Source: Salvelinus alpinus (lineage: Eukaryota > Chordata > Actinopteri > Salmoniformes > Salmonidae). From it: a DNA stretch of 64,000 nucleotides. This document shows, piece after piece, positions 1 to 64,000 of the stretch. Location: the NCBI RefSeq assembly GCF_045679555.1, contig NC_092094.1, forward strand, positions 33,558,430 to 33,622,429. The letters are read 5' to 3'. The position numbers and the translations under genes are program-made. The notes below the pieces were generated by a model. It saw nothing but the letters and a program-made list of their open reading frames with translations, was not told the DNA's origin and searched no databases. Position 1 is the first letter of the stretch, and each line of letters opens with the position of its first letter.

Positions 1-449
1 ACGTGCACATACTCTTATAAATGAATTATTAACAAACGTTTTGCTGTTAGCAATACCCAGTGGTATGAGAATTATCTTTCAACCCTTATGTTTATTTCCA
101 CGGCTTGAGAAATATTTCCAGTTTTATAAAAATACAACAAATATGTATGTTTCCTGATTACCTCTTGCTAATAAATCTATTCTATCTCAGGGGCATTGTT
201 GTCTCAAGTGTGTTTGTGGAGAAAATGATATTTTTCTCTCTGCCACCTCTATCACACACAAACACACACACTGCAGCAACTTTACTTGAATTTATATTTA
301 TGTATAATAAAAGTTCGCGTATATTTCGTCACCTTTTGCACAGTCACGGGAAAGTCGGGAAGTGATCAAACCTCGTGACTTTCGGTTAGTTCATTCATTG
401 CTCTCACTGTTTGTTGCAGGAAGACAACAGCTTTACTAAACTTTGAAGT
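1..449 (+). promoter_or_regulatory. ctsh: 5' flank and leader of ctsh
   Basis: This is the sequence upstream of the cathepsin H start codon. An AT-rich TATA-like stretch lies at about 301-312. An inverted pair of hexamers, GTCACG at 343-348 and CGTGAC at 374-379, lies about 75-105 bases before the ATG. These are the two halves of the CLEAR element (GTCACGTGAC), which TFEB and TFE3 bind in lysosomal genes, but here they are separated rather than fused. The transcription start cannot be read from sequence. A possible 3' splice site (TTGTTGCAG) just before 421 means a short non-coding first exon further upstream cannot be excluded. Confidence 0.4.
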
Positions 450-4255
<3,806 letters not shown>

Positions 4256-4411
4256 ACGTTGAATTCTGCACGCCATGGGGGCAAGAGTACTAAAAAGGGA
4301 CATGGAGCCAAAGACTTCATTATCATTTAAAATTTTAAATCAATGATATGGTTTGATTTTTATGTTTGCTCACCACCTCAGGGAGTCTGATTATATACTG
4401 GGAGAAACACT

Positions 4412-4432
4412 CCCCCCCCCCCCCCCCCCCCC
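4412..4432 (+). repeat. poly-C tract (C21)
   Basis: Twenty-one consecutive C residues in the ctsh 3'UTR, about 160 bases after the stop codon. Length is likely polymorphic and prone to sequencing error. Confidence 0.85.
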
Positions 4433-4549
4433 ACTGCACATCTACTGTTTTTAATCAGGATTTGATTGATTTGATTATTGTGCTGACATGAAGATTGTTA
4501 TGATTTTAATCATGTGAAATTGTCTTTTAATACTGATTTAATGTTTGTG

Positions 4550-4555
4550 AATAAA
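4550..4555 (+). terminator. ctsh: ctsh polyadenylation signal AATAAA
   Basis: Canonical AATAAA about 295 bases after the stop codon, followed by T-rich sequence. It is the only canonical hexamer before the repeat that fills the gap to blm. Confidence 0.75.
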
Positions 4556-4639
4556 GTTTCTTGATTTCTCTGTCACAATTTGATGGGCGACACATTTCGA
4601 ATTCAGATAAGACTGTGTGATGATGCTGTTTATATAGTC

Positions 4640-5460
4640 CAGAGTTTTTTTAATGAACCGGGTAGTTTGGCTTCTGGATGCTGATTGGCTAAAAGCCGTG
4701 GTATATGGTCTAATATACCAAAACATTTATGCCAAAACATTTATTTGTATGTTGGTAACCAGTTTATAATAGCAATAAGGCACCTCTGGGGTTTGTGGTA
4801 TATGGCCAAGGCACTCCACATTGCGTTGTGCATAAGAACAGCCCTTAGCTGTGGTATATTGGCCTTATTGCCAGTGCTTGAACTGAAATAAGTGCTGATA
4901 CTGATTTTGGGTAATGGTACTGTTTACATTTAGGTGCAGGAGCCCCAAAATACATGAGCTAACATTCTATAAGAGGAATGTAGTTGAAGCATTAGAAAAT
5001 GCAAGGTGCCGGTACTCAGCTTCGGTGACCTGCCCAAGTCAAGCACTGCTTAAATAAATGGGTATGATGCAAAACTACTTGTTTACTGTTCTAATTACAT
5101 TGTTAATTAGGTTATAATAGCAGTAAGGCACTTTGGGGGTTTGTGGTATATGGCCAAAATACTATGGCTAAGGGGCTGTAACCAGGGACTCCGCATTGTG
5201 TCACGCTTAAGAACAATAAATCAAATGTATTTATAAAGCCCTTTTTACATCAACCAATGTCACAAAGTGCTATACAGAGACCCAGCCTAAAACCACAAAC
5301 TACAAGCAATGCAGATTAGAGGCACGGTGGCTAGTAAAAACTCCCTAGAAAGGCCAGAACCTAGGAAGAAACCTAGAGAGGAACCAGGGTCTGAGGAGTG
5401 GCCAGTCCTCTTGTCTGTATTGGCCATATACCACACACTCGAGCCTTATTGCTTAAATAC
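4640..5460. repeat. abundant salmonid foldback repeat, composite
   Basis: This stretch holds the module with GATTGGCTAAAAGCCGTGG, GTGGTATATGGCC and AGCAATAAGGCACCT. It recurs in diverged form at about 5110-5160 and in inverted orientation at about 5420-5460, so the outer parts can fold back. A second widespread salmonid module sits inside (about 5215-5410), recognisable by ACAAAGTGCTATACAGAGAC and AACTCCCTAGAAAGGCCAGA. I know both as high-copy salmonid repeats but cannot name a superfamily. The element fills almost all the space between ctsh and blm. Confidence 0.65.
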
Positions 5461-5505
5461 TGTATATTCCTTTCTGCATGTAGCCAGATAGAAAAGCTAT
5501 CTTTG

Positions 5506-5590
5506 ACTACATTTCCCATGATGACCAGGCCCGTAACAGGAAATCAGTTTCTGAGCCAATGGAAAGCATTTAGTCAAAACGGCGCTAAAA
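5506..5590 (+). promoter_or_regulatory. blm: blm core promoter: ZNF143-like, CCAAT and E2F-like sites
   Basis: A close match to the ZNF143/Staf element, ACTACATTTCCCATGATG, lies at 5506-5523. A CCAAT box follows at 5556-5560 and GGCGCTAAAA (reverse complement TTTTAGCGCC, E2F-like) at 5581-5590. ZNF143 sites typically sit near start sites of housekeeping promoters, and CCAAT plus E2F sites are common in S-phase genes. All three lie 200-285 bases before the blm start codon and outside the upstream repeat. Binding is inferred from motif matches only. Confidence 0.6.
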
Positions 5591-5788
5591 CACGTTAACA
5601 GACAGCCTCTTTGCCTTTGGTTGCTGAATTTATTTATTTTTGTAAATTAGCTATAGCTAGGTAGACAACTTTTTATTTTATAGACCACGACAATAATACA
5701 TCCACAGACTGCACAAGTGGTTGCTCGCGAAATAACAAGACTAGCCAGTTATTATGATGCTAATGTTGAGATGCTAGTCTAGCTGATG

Positions 5789-29757
<23,969 letters not shown>

Positions 29758-30017
29758 GAGTATAACTCCTGGCCATACCTGGAGTCTAACAGAGGGATTT
29801 TGGAGTAGCAAGGAAACTCCTAGTTAGTAGAGGATTTGAGACTGGGGTTCAATTTGATTACAATTTACTTGTAAATGATTTACTTGTTTCATTTTAACCA
29901 ATGTGTGTTTCTGTACAGCATCTTCAATAGTCTTAACTTTTTTCACTGGATTATCACTGTTTGTTTGCTTCTTTAGCAGTATTTCTTATCCATTCTGACG
30001 TGAAGTTTTCCACTTTT

Positions 30018-30023
30018 AATAAA
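30018..30023 (+). terminator. blm: blm polyadenylation signal AATAAA
   Basis: Canonical hexamer 261 bases after the blm stop codon, the first in the 3' flank. Confidence 0.75.
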
Positions 30024-31565
30024 GGCTCCCTAAATGTGATACTGCTTTAAACTGTTTTCATCTGGAAAAGGTAAACATGGGAGATTGTTTTGTTTTGAAC
30101 CACGTCCTTAATACTGTACTTCCATTTACCCAAAAGCATGGAATGTGTAATGTTCCCTGTAGATGGCACTATATAATATGAGCTTTCAAAAAAAATGGTG
30201 TGAATTTGCATTGAAGAGCCATAAACCACAAGAAGCCCATTTTTAAATGTTTATTCAATGTTTATTTCAAATTTGAATAGTTTAATGGCACCAGTTACAA
30301 GGGACTATCAGAGAGAAACAATATTGTATACTGTGTTGTACAGAAGGTTTTTTAAACATGGGATTCAGAATGGATCTGAACAAGAACTGGATTTGGCACA
30401 TATTTGTATATTCATATTACGTAAATAAACAGCAACCTTCATTGGAGAGAGAAAGATACATAAGACACGTCTACAGACACTTATGATACACGTATATGCA
30501 CAGCTGTGTGAGTGTTTGCTTGGGAGCTGGCGAAGGGGCGGAAGCATATTACAACAAGGTGACATAATAATGACTGGTTCTATTAACTCCCTCAGCTCTA
30601 TAGCTGTAGCTCTGTCTGCCCTATACTTGTTAAGTAGTATTACTGTGGGAGTAAAGGGGACCTTCAGGAAAAGACAGCTCAATGCCATTTACCTTTTGCA
30701 GTCAAACTAGCTCATCTGCTGGCATGTTATTTTTCAAGCTGTACTTTTCACTTGACTATTTAATCTTCATGTCATTGGCAAACCATCATATGTAGAATAT
30801 CTTGTACCTCCTTTAATCAGAGTAATGGCCAATCAGAGTTATTTATTAGCCTGTGGTTTCCATAATAATTGCCAACATACTATATGTAAACCAGGGCAGT
30901 TGTCCAAAGATAACAGAAATCCCCAACACACTACAAGCAAGAGTCTGAAACATCTACCAGACAAACAAGTACTACAGCCAGTTCCCAGGAGAGATCAAAT
31001 AAACTAATGTAAACATGACATCACCAGACCAAATGTACTGTACAGATTCAAGGTTTTTCAGAGGCAACGTGCCTGTACAGATAGATTCAGACGGATACAG
31101 AACTACATAACTTTCCCTCAGATACACAAATGACTCACTCTGCCGTAAGTGCCGACCATACAACATCACATGGGATCAGTAACCACCACCCTACATTAAC
31201 AGCTACATAGCAAACAGTGTTTTCCATTTAAGCCTGTGAGATTAAAGGGTAGTCCATACATTATGAGGAGGGTACTCTGCATCTGTCTCTGTCCATTCAC
31301 TCATTTTCCCCTTTGTTAAAAATGCAGAGTTGTTAGGGACTAAAGTTTCCAGGCACGGGGAAAGACCCTTCGGTCACAATGAAGTACTGTTGAACAAAAT
31401 GCTGAAGACCAACATCCCAATAAGAGCTTTAACAATGGAAGGAAAAAAACATATGGTACATACTAAGAATAATGATAATTGTCTTCATTTTACATTATTA
31501 CTGTTTTTTATGAAAAAGGAAAAGGTGCGTACCATGAGCTCTAATTTGTTGGTAATGTAAATCCA
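30024..31565. other. interval between the converging blm and frmd5 genes
   Basis: No protein-coding frame with family resemblance was found. On the minus strand, two AATAAA hexamers lie at 30250-30255 and 30261-30266 and could end a very long frmd5 transcript. Nearer candidates lie at 33485-33490 and 34570-34575. The rest is AT-rich unique-looking sequence. Confidence 0.4.
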
Positions 31566-32480
31566 CTACATGGCAAAAGTATGTGAATATCTCATTCCAA
31601 AATCATGAGGATTAATATGGAGTTGGTCCCCTCTTTGCTGCTATAACAGCCTCCACTCTTCTGGGAAGGCTTTCCACTAGATGTTGGAACATTGCTGCAG
31701 GGGACTTGCTTCCATTCAGCCACAAGAGCATTAGTGAGGTTGGGCACTGATGTTGGGCGATTAGGCCTGGCTCGCAGTCGCCGTTCCAATTCATCCCAAA
31801 GGTGTTCGATGGGGTTGAGGTTAGGGCTCTGTACAGGCCAGTCAAGTTGTTCCACACAGATCTCGACTAACCTTTTCTGTATGGACCTCGCTTTGTGCAC
31901 GGGGGCATTGTCATGCTGAAACAGGAAAGGACCTTCCCCAATCTGTTGCCACAAAGTTGGAAGCACAGAATTGTCTAGAACATCATTGTATGCCATAGCG
32001 TTAAGATTTCCCTTCACTGGAACTAAGGGGCCTACCCCGAACCATGAAAAACAGCCCCAGACCATTATTTCTCCTCCACCAAACTTTACAGTTGGCATTA
32101 TGCATTGGGGCAGGTAGCGTTCTCCTGGCATCTGCTAAACCCAGATTAGTCCGTCGGACTGCCAGATGGTGAAGTGTGATTCATCACTCCAGAGAATGCA
32201 TTTCCACTGCTCCAGAGTCCAATGGCGCCGAACTCAGTAGTAAGTGTTGCAACCGAGGACAAACGATTTTTAAGCGCTACGCGCTTCAGCACTCGGCTGT
32301 CCTGTTCTGTGAGCTTGCCTTCCACTTCGCGGCTGAGCTGTTGTTGCTCCTAAACGTTTCCACTTCCCAATAAATTGCAAGGTTGTGTGCTCAATGTTAC
32401 ACACCTGTCAGCAACGGGTGTGGCTGAAATAGCCATATCCACTAATTTGAAGGGATGTCCACATACTTTTGACCATGTAG
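31566..32480 (-). mobile_element. Tc1-like transposon, internally deleted
   Basis: Inverted ends CTACATGGCAAAAGTATGTG and its near complement (CACATACTTTTGACCATGTAG), with TA on the right. Length 915 bases. The minus-strand frame at 32131-31592 keeps the catalytic C-terminal half of a transposase: [35 protein letters not shown] and [20 protein letters not shown], with the second Asp and the Glu. The DNA-binding N-terminus has been deleted. Confidence 0.82.
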
Positions 32481-32482
32481 TA

Positions 32483-35428
32483 TACAATGACAGTCAACTG
32501 TTTTTTGACACTGCAAAAAACAGCACAATGTCCAGTGTAAGACTTCTGTTTACATTTCTATGTCCATTTGCTCTTACAATTTGACTGATTATTGCTTATT
32601 GAATGATGCTGCCTTAATTGTTGCATGCTTGGAAAGAACATTGAAGCTGCATAATGCTGATAATGTGTACGAACATAGACCATCAATTGACCTTTTTGCT
32701 CTTCCAGTTCCCTGACCTTTAAGAAGTAACACTAACAGACTATCTGGAACTGTCTTGTTGACCTTTACAGTATTTAGCATTAGGCAAGTTATAAATAGGA
32801 AATATGAATGTATAAAATAACAAATAAGTACCGTTATCTTGCATACGGGATCAACACTCCCCATCCAGGTACAGACAAATTCAACCTTTCAAGTCATCCT
32901 CTATCTTTGTGTGCTGTTCATTGGAAGTGCATGCATAATACACTAGCATAAGGAGCATGCATATTTGACTCAGGAATTTCTGCCTTTCTATGGTACGTAA
33001 CTGTTACTGCACCAGATTTTCTACTAAGGGCTGCTTTTAGCACACCTCTGCCATAAACATGGGTATTTCACACCGCAGATGTCTGGGCTCCACACTGTTG
33101 ATGGAGGGTTAAGAACTGAAATGTCTAGGACCACAGTAGACACCCAGCTGTAGCACTGACTGGTATATGCTGCAGTGTCTTCCTTGCTGGGTCTACATCA
33201 ACTAGCAGGGTGCTGTTGGGGGACAGACTACACTCAGGGCCAGGGGATGCAGTGCTCTGGTTACATGGGAACAGGCTGGGCTCCCCAGGGCAGAGCAGGC
33301 AACAGCACCGCTGGGGGATCAGAGCATGGAGCAGCTGTGTGGAGGTCATGGTGTTAAATAACAGGCCATAACAAGAATGGCTGCAGCCAATAGTCACGAG
33401 CACCAAATGGTCAATATGCATTCCCCTTTGATTATACTCGTACCGGCCTCTTGCATGTGAGGCTGGTCGACTCATCAGTGCTCATTTATTTTGACGTCCC
33501 TTGAACCTCTACCTCATTCAATCTCTTTCTTTCAATCTCTCTTTCTTTATCGTTATCTCTCTCTTTTTATCTCACTTTTAAAAAATAAGACCATATTTTT
33601 ATCTGTCAACACTTCACATTATCAGCTTGAAGTGTGTTACATTCCTACATACAGACACACAACACACACTCACACCTGGACCAGGTACAGTAGAGGAGGT
33701 AGAGACGAAACCCCACGAAAACAGATTTGACCCAATATCAGCCATGACAGCAGAATTACTGCTCCCTTGAGCTATGAGACAGAATAGTCTGCACAGTCAC
33801 TCAAACTGGAAAACGACTGACCAATGTGCATTTATTGTGATGTTTACAGGCATGAAAACATGTCTTTGGAGTACTATGTTTTCTGTTGGTATTGTAGTCC
33901 AGTCTACTTTTGACAATATGTATTGTTCCTCCACCATCTGTTGTGCCTTCCTGGCCTACAGTGGGCATTTGAAATAGTTGTCTTGACAACTAAAAAGTGT
34001 GCATGCTGGTGGAGTGAGAGAGGTGTGATCTATACGGAGTGGATCTTGATAAAAGCCCAGTTTTTGAGTCAACCCCCTCTCATATATGTCCATAAATGCC
34101 AGACCTCACTTGAAACAGAGCTAAAAAAAAGTATAATTTCATCTTCAATAACAAAATATCATTTCAGTTCTGTTAAAAATATACATGGAAAAACTGTCAA
34201 TATAATAGGAAACAAACTACTTTGTACAAAAAGTACATCATTGTTATTCTTATACTAACAATTAATTATAGTATAATATACGCAAACTTAAGAGCTAGGT
34301 TGATAAGGAACTGAAAGAAATCATACATTTCAACAGATCTTCAATTTCATCAGATCTTAACATAATCAAGAAATGTACATAAAACAAAATTAAGAAATAT
34401 GACAAAACAAATGCACACATTCAAAAGTACTGAAGTATTTAACCTAAAGAGTATTGCATATCTACCTAGACTGGTCCTATTGGTGCTAGTGAGTGTTTCC
34501 AAGAAGTTGATCATCAACCCTTCTAACAGATACTGACAATATGGGGTCACAAAACACCATGGTCACTGGTTTATTTAACTGTATCCTTTATAAAAACTTT
34601 AAACAGATTTCAACTTCACAGCTTCTACTTTATACACCTATTGTATTTCCACTAAAGTATAACTTTAAAACAATCCGACAAATTCAAAACCTTCTTCATA
34701 TCATCTACTTTTTTCTTCATAAAAGGCATTTGGTAATCATCCCGACTTACTCAATTTCAATCACTTGCACTTTGACAGACTCAATGCACATCGCTCTAGC
34801 TTCCCTCATTTAAGGTGTTCTGATCAATGAAAACCATTATAGATGTATGGCTTGGGATGGATGTTACTTCATCTTAAAAGGCATGACTGTCTACTTCACT
34901 GAACACTTTTCAAAGCTGTATTTATCTCACTTCATTCTGAACCATTTCGATGACTTGGTGGCTTCCCTGATATCCTTGCATCACATTCTTCCCCTATGCA
35001 AATGCAATTTATTTTCCAAACAATACATAGTAAATGTAGGCAACTTTCATTCGTTGCAACAAAATGTCTCGCTCCTGTTAAAAAATACTTCAGTTCTTTA
35101 ATTTCAGTTTCTTATTTTTTCGTTTATATTTTTTGAAAAAATAAAATACCTGAAATGACCTGAAATTCAACAAAAAAATGTCTTCAGGGTTTGTAAAAAA
35201 CAAACGAACGGTAAAGTGGAAAAAAGGGGGAGTAACTCAAAATGGAGGGAGAGAGAGAAACTCCTGGCACAGTGATTCCAGGAGTGGTCCGACATGTATG
35301 TCAGCGGGAGTATCATGAGAGAAGCTGGGTTCATGGTTGGGACGGGGCTGCCCTCCATCTCTCCGGAGCTTTAATCGTCTTCTCTAACCCCGAATGGGCT
35401 TACGCACTCTACGGCTTCATGCTCTCTC
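32483..35428 (-). other. frmd5: probable frmd5 3'UTR
   Basis: About 2.9 kb directly downstream of the frmd5 stop codon, AT-rich and with few recognisable repeats. Minus-strand AATAAA hexamers lie at 34570-34575 and 33485-33490. A long 3'UTR fits the gene family, but the true cleavage site cannot be told from sequence. Open frames here on either strand have no family resemblance. Confidence 0.45.
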
Positions 35429-60522
<25,094 letters not shown>

Positions 60523-60719
60523 TTAACAACTTAAAAGGAAATTTTGAGGCAATATCCCCACTGATAGGGATCAAGTGGTCCGGCCCAGCCCAGGAACTCA
60601 ACAACTTCATGAGGACATGAGGGAGAATGTGAGATTGAGGGAGAGGGAGGTAATTACTGATAACAGAACGTGCTTCATATTTTCCAGACCCTGTGGAGAT
60701 ATCCAGGATTCATCCAATA

Positions 60720-62859
60720 TTAATGATGTACTGGGCCATATGCAAATCCCTCTGTAGTGCCTTGCAGTCGGAGGCCGAGCTGTTGCCATACCAGGCAGTG
60801 ATGCAACCCGTCAGGATGCCCTCGATGGTGCAGCTGTAAAACCTTTTGAGGATCTGAGGACCCATACCAAATCTTTTCAGTCTCCTGAGGGGGAAAGGTT
60901 TTGTTGTGCCCTATTCACCTATGGACCATGTTAGTTTGTTGGTGATGTGGACGCCAAGGAACTTGAAGCTCTCAACCTGTTCCACTACAGCCCCGTTGAT
61001 GAGAATGGGGGCGTGCTCGGTCCTCCTTTTCCTGTAGTCCACAATAATCTCCTTTGTCTTGATGACGTTGAGGGAGAGGTTGTTGTCCTTGCACCACGAG
61101 GTCAGGTCTCTGACCTCCTCCCTATAGGTTGTCTCATCATTGTCAGTGATCAGGCCTACCCCTGTTGTGTCATCGGCAAACGTAATGATGGTGTTGGAGT
61201 CTTGCCTGGCCATGCAGTCATGAGTGAACAGGGAGCACAGGGGGGGGACTGAGCACGCACCTCTGAGGGGCCCCTGTGTTGAGGATCAGCGTGGCGGATG
61301 TGTTGTTACCTACCCTTACTACCTGGAACGGCCCGTCAGGAAGTCCAGGATCCAGTTGCAGAGGGAGGTGTTTAGACCCAGGGTCCTTAGCTTAGTGATG
61401 AGCTTTGAGGGCACTATGGTGTTGAACGCTGAGCTGTAGTCAGTGAATAGCATTCTCACATAGTTGTTCCCTTTGTCCAGGTGTGAAAGGGCTGTGTGTA
61501 GTGCAATAGAGATTGCATCATCTGTGGATCTGTTGGGGTGGTATGCAAATCGGAGTGGGTCTAGGGTTTCTGGGATAATGGTGTTGATGTGAGCCATGAC
61601 CAGCCTTTCAAAGCATTTCATGGCTACAGACGTGAGTGCTACGGTTCGGTATTCATTCAGGCAGGTTATCTTAGTGTTCTTGGGCACAGGGACTATGGTG
61701 GTCTGCTTGAAACATGTAGCTATTACAGACTCAGACATGGAGAGGTTGAAAATGTCAGTGAACATAGAAGTTATTTAGCTCGTCTGGTAGGCTCTTGTCA
61801 CTGAGCAGCTCTCGGCTGTGCTTCCCTTTGTAGTCTGTAATAGTTTGCATGCCCTGCCACATCCGACGAGCGTCGGAGCCGGTGTAGTACGAATCGATCT
61901 TAGTTCTGTATTGACGCTTTGCTTGTTTGATGGTTCGTCGGAAGGTATAGCGGGATTTCTTATAAGCTCCGGGGTTAGAGTCCCGCTCCTTGAAAGCGGC
62001 ATCTCTACCCTTTAGCTCAGTGCGAATGTTGCCTGTAATCCATGGCTTCTGGTTGGGGTATGTACGTACAGTCAATGTGGGGACGACGTCATCGATGCAC
62101 TAATTGATGAAGCCAGTGACAGATGTGGTGTACTCCTCAATACCATCAGAAGAATCCCGGGAACATATTCCAGTCTGTGCTAGCAAAACACTCCTGTAGT
62201 TTAGCATCTACTTCATCTGACCACTTTTTCATAGACCGAGTCACTGTGCTTCCTGCTTTAATTTTTGCTTGTAAGCAGGAATCAGGAGGATAGAATTATG
62301 GTTAGATTGCCTATTGGAAGGTGAGGGAGAGCTTTGTTCGCGTCTCTGTGTGTGGAGTAAAGGTGGTCTATAGTTTTTTTCCCCTCAAGTTGCACATTTA
62401 ACATTCTGATAGAAATGAGGTAAAACTGATTTAAGTTTCCCTGCATTAAAGTCCCCGGCCACTAGGAGCGCCGCCTCTGGATGAGTGTTTTCCTGTTTGC
62501 TTATGGCGGTATACAGCTCATTGGGTGCGGTCTTAGTGCCAGCGTCGGTCTGTGGTGATATGTAGACAGCTATGAAAAATACAGATGAAAACTCTCTAGG
62601 TAGATAGTGTGGTGTACAGCTTATCATGATATACTCAACCTCGGATGAGCAAAACCTTGAGACTTCCTTAGATATCGTGCACCAGCTGTTGTTTACAAAT
62701 ATACATAGGCTCCCGCTCCGTGTCTTACCAGAGGCTGCTGTTCTATCCTGCCGATAGAGTGTATAACCCGCCAGCTGTATGTTATTAATGTCGTCGTTCA
62801 GCCACGACTCGGTGAAACATAAGATATTACAGTTTTTATTGTTCCGTTGGTAGGATATA
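60720..62859 (-). mobile_element. second copy of the CR1/L2-type LINE, interrupted at its 5' side
   Basis: Same family and orientation as 7575-10497. Read from 62859 down: endonuclease at 62850-62385 (CFTESWLNDDINNIQLAGYT, LCIFVNNSWC), the linker at about 62075-61755, reverse transcriptase with an intact motif A ([20 protein letters not shown]) and motif C FADDTTGV, then the C-terminal VESFKFLGVHITNKLTW. It is better preserved than copy 1 but has several frameshifts and lacks the extreme 3' end. Its 5' part is cut at 62859 by a Tc1 insertion. Confidence 0.82.
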
Positions 62860-63544
62860 GAGTTGAAGTCAGAAGTTAACATACACTTAGGTTGGAGTCA
62901 TTAAAACTCGTTTTTAAACCACTCCACAAATGTCTTGTTAACAACTATAGTTTCGGCAAGTCGGTTAGGACATCTACTTTGTGCATGACACAAGTAATTT
63001 CCCCAACAATTGTTTACAGACAGATTATTTCACTTATAATTCACTGTATCATAATTCCAGTGGGTCAGAAGTTTACATACACTAAGTTGACTGTGCCTTT
63101 AAACTGCTTGGAACATTCCAGAAAATGATATCATGGCTTTAGAAGCTTCTGATAGGCTAATTGACATCATTTAAGTCAATTGGAGGAGTACCTGTGGATG
63201 TATTTCAAGGCCTACCTTCAAACTCAGTGCCTCTTTGCTTGACATCATGGGAAAATCAAAAGAAATCAGCCAGGAACTCAGAAAAAACTATGTAGACCTC
63301 CACAAGTCTGGTTCATCCTTGGGAGCAATTTCCAAACGCCTGAAGGTACCACGTTCATCTGTACAAACAATAGTATGCAAGTTTTAACATCATGGGACCA
63401 TGCAGCCATCACACCGCTCAGGAAGGAGACGCGTTCTGTCTCCTAGAGATGAACGTACCTTGGTGCGAACAGTGCAAATAAATCCCAGAACAACAGCAAA
63501 GGACCTAGTGAAGATGCTGGAGGAAACAGGCACAAAAGTATATA
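62860..63544 (+). mobile_element. 5' half of a Tc1-like transposon, cut by another Tc1
   Basis: It has the left end and subterminal region of the family at 27788-29401 (AGTTGAAGTCAGAAGTTAAC; GTGGGTCAGAAGTTTACATA) and the start of its transposase (63248, MGKSKEISQELRKNYVDLHK, with the first stop further on). The sequence stops at a TA at 63543, where the next Tc1 begins. The rest would lie beyond the window. Confidence 0.82.
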
Positions 63545-64000
63545 CAGTGGGGAGAACAAGTATTTGATACACTGCCGATTTAGCAGGTTTTCTTACTTAC
63601 AAAGCATGTAGAGGTCTGTAATTTTTATCATAGGTACACTTCAACTGTGAGAGACGGAATCTAAAACAAAAATCCAGAAAATCACATTGTATGATTTTTA
63701 AGTAATTCATTTGCATTTTATTGCATGACATAAGTATTTGATACATCAGAAAAGCAGAACTTAATATTTGGTACAGAAACCTTTGTTTGCAATTACAGAG
63801 ATCATACGTTTCCTGTAGTTCTTGACCAGGTTTGCACACACTGCAGCAGGGATTTTGGCCCACTCCTCCATACAGACCTTCTCCAGATCCTTCAGGTTTC
63901 GGGGCTGTCGCTGGGCAATACGGACTTTCAGCTCCCTCCAAAGATGTTCTATTGGGTTCAGGTCTGGAGACTGGCTAGGCCACTTCAGGACCTTGAGATG
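63545..64000 (-). mobile_element. left part of a further Tc1-like transposon, running off the window
   Basis: Starts at a TA with CAGTGGGGAGAACAAGTATT. The frame on the minus strand after about 63780 corresponds to the C-terminal end of a transposase, read as broken pieces. At 63940-64000 the + strand reads TCTATTGGGTTCAGGTCTGG, the complement of the catalytic-Glu DLNPIE region. The other end lies outside. Confidence 0.8.

Noticed and set aside
33125-33475. 116-codon minus-strand frame near the frmd5 3' end
   Set aside because: It starts from an isolated ATG in the probable 3'UTR and has no family motif or splice support.
63248-63544. A host gene starting MGKSKEIS
   Set aside because: It is the N-terminus of a Tc1 transposase family also present at 28149.

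Overview
This is vertebrate nuclear DNA, almost certainly from a salmonid fish. Three ordinary intron-containing genes carry readable vertebrate proteins. The DNA between and inside their exons is packed with repeats typical of salmonids: at least ten Tc1-like transposons with inverted ends and TA target sites, an HpaI-type SINE, CR1/L2-type and RSg-1-like LINE fragments, foldback elements, and short AC and TA arrays. There is no prokaryotic content, no CRISPR array and no free-standing tRNA or rRNA gene. All gene structures below were built by hand: exons were joined in frame at GT-AG (once GC-AG) sites and compared with remembered family sequences. No alignment program was run.

Layout: (1) 1-4560, + strand, ctsh (cathepsin H), complete in 12 coding exons. 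(2) 4640-5460, a salmonid foldback repeat filling the space between genes. (3) 5500-30023, + strand, blm (Bloom syndrome RecQ helicase), complete in 21 coding exons. Intron 1 holds LINE sequence, intron 3 holds a transposon nest of about 7.8 kb, and intron 20 holds two Tc1 elements. (4) 30024-35428, the interval between the converging genes, with one Tc1 remnant and probably the frmd5 3'UTR. (5) 35429-60459, - strand, frmd5 (FERM domain-containing 5), exons 2 to 14. The first coding exon lies beyond the right edge. Its introns hold solo LTRs, five Tc1-type elements, a SINE, a LINE, two minisatellites and a long AC microsatellite. (6) 60720-64000, a LINE interrupted by a Tc1 that is itself interrupted by another Tc1.

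The three genes act separately: a lysosomal aminopeptidase, a nuclear recombination helicase and a membrane-linked FERM scaffold. Nothing suggests one operating system. The most interesting signals are regulatory or structural: a 63-unit UG tract just upstream of a frame-critical frmd5 exon, arranged like the CFTR exon 9 tract; a candidate internal first exon giving a FERM-less FRMD5; a GC-AG intron in blm; a four-layer nest of different transposon superfamilies in blm intron 3; and an RSg-1-like LINE and an HpaI-like SINE sharing a 3' tail in one window.
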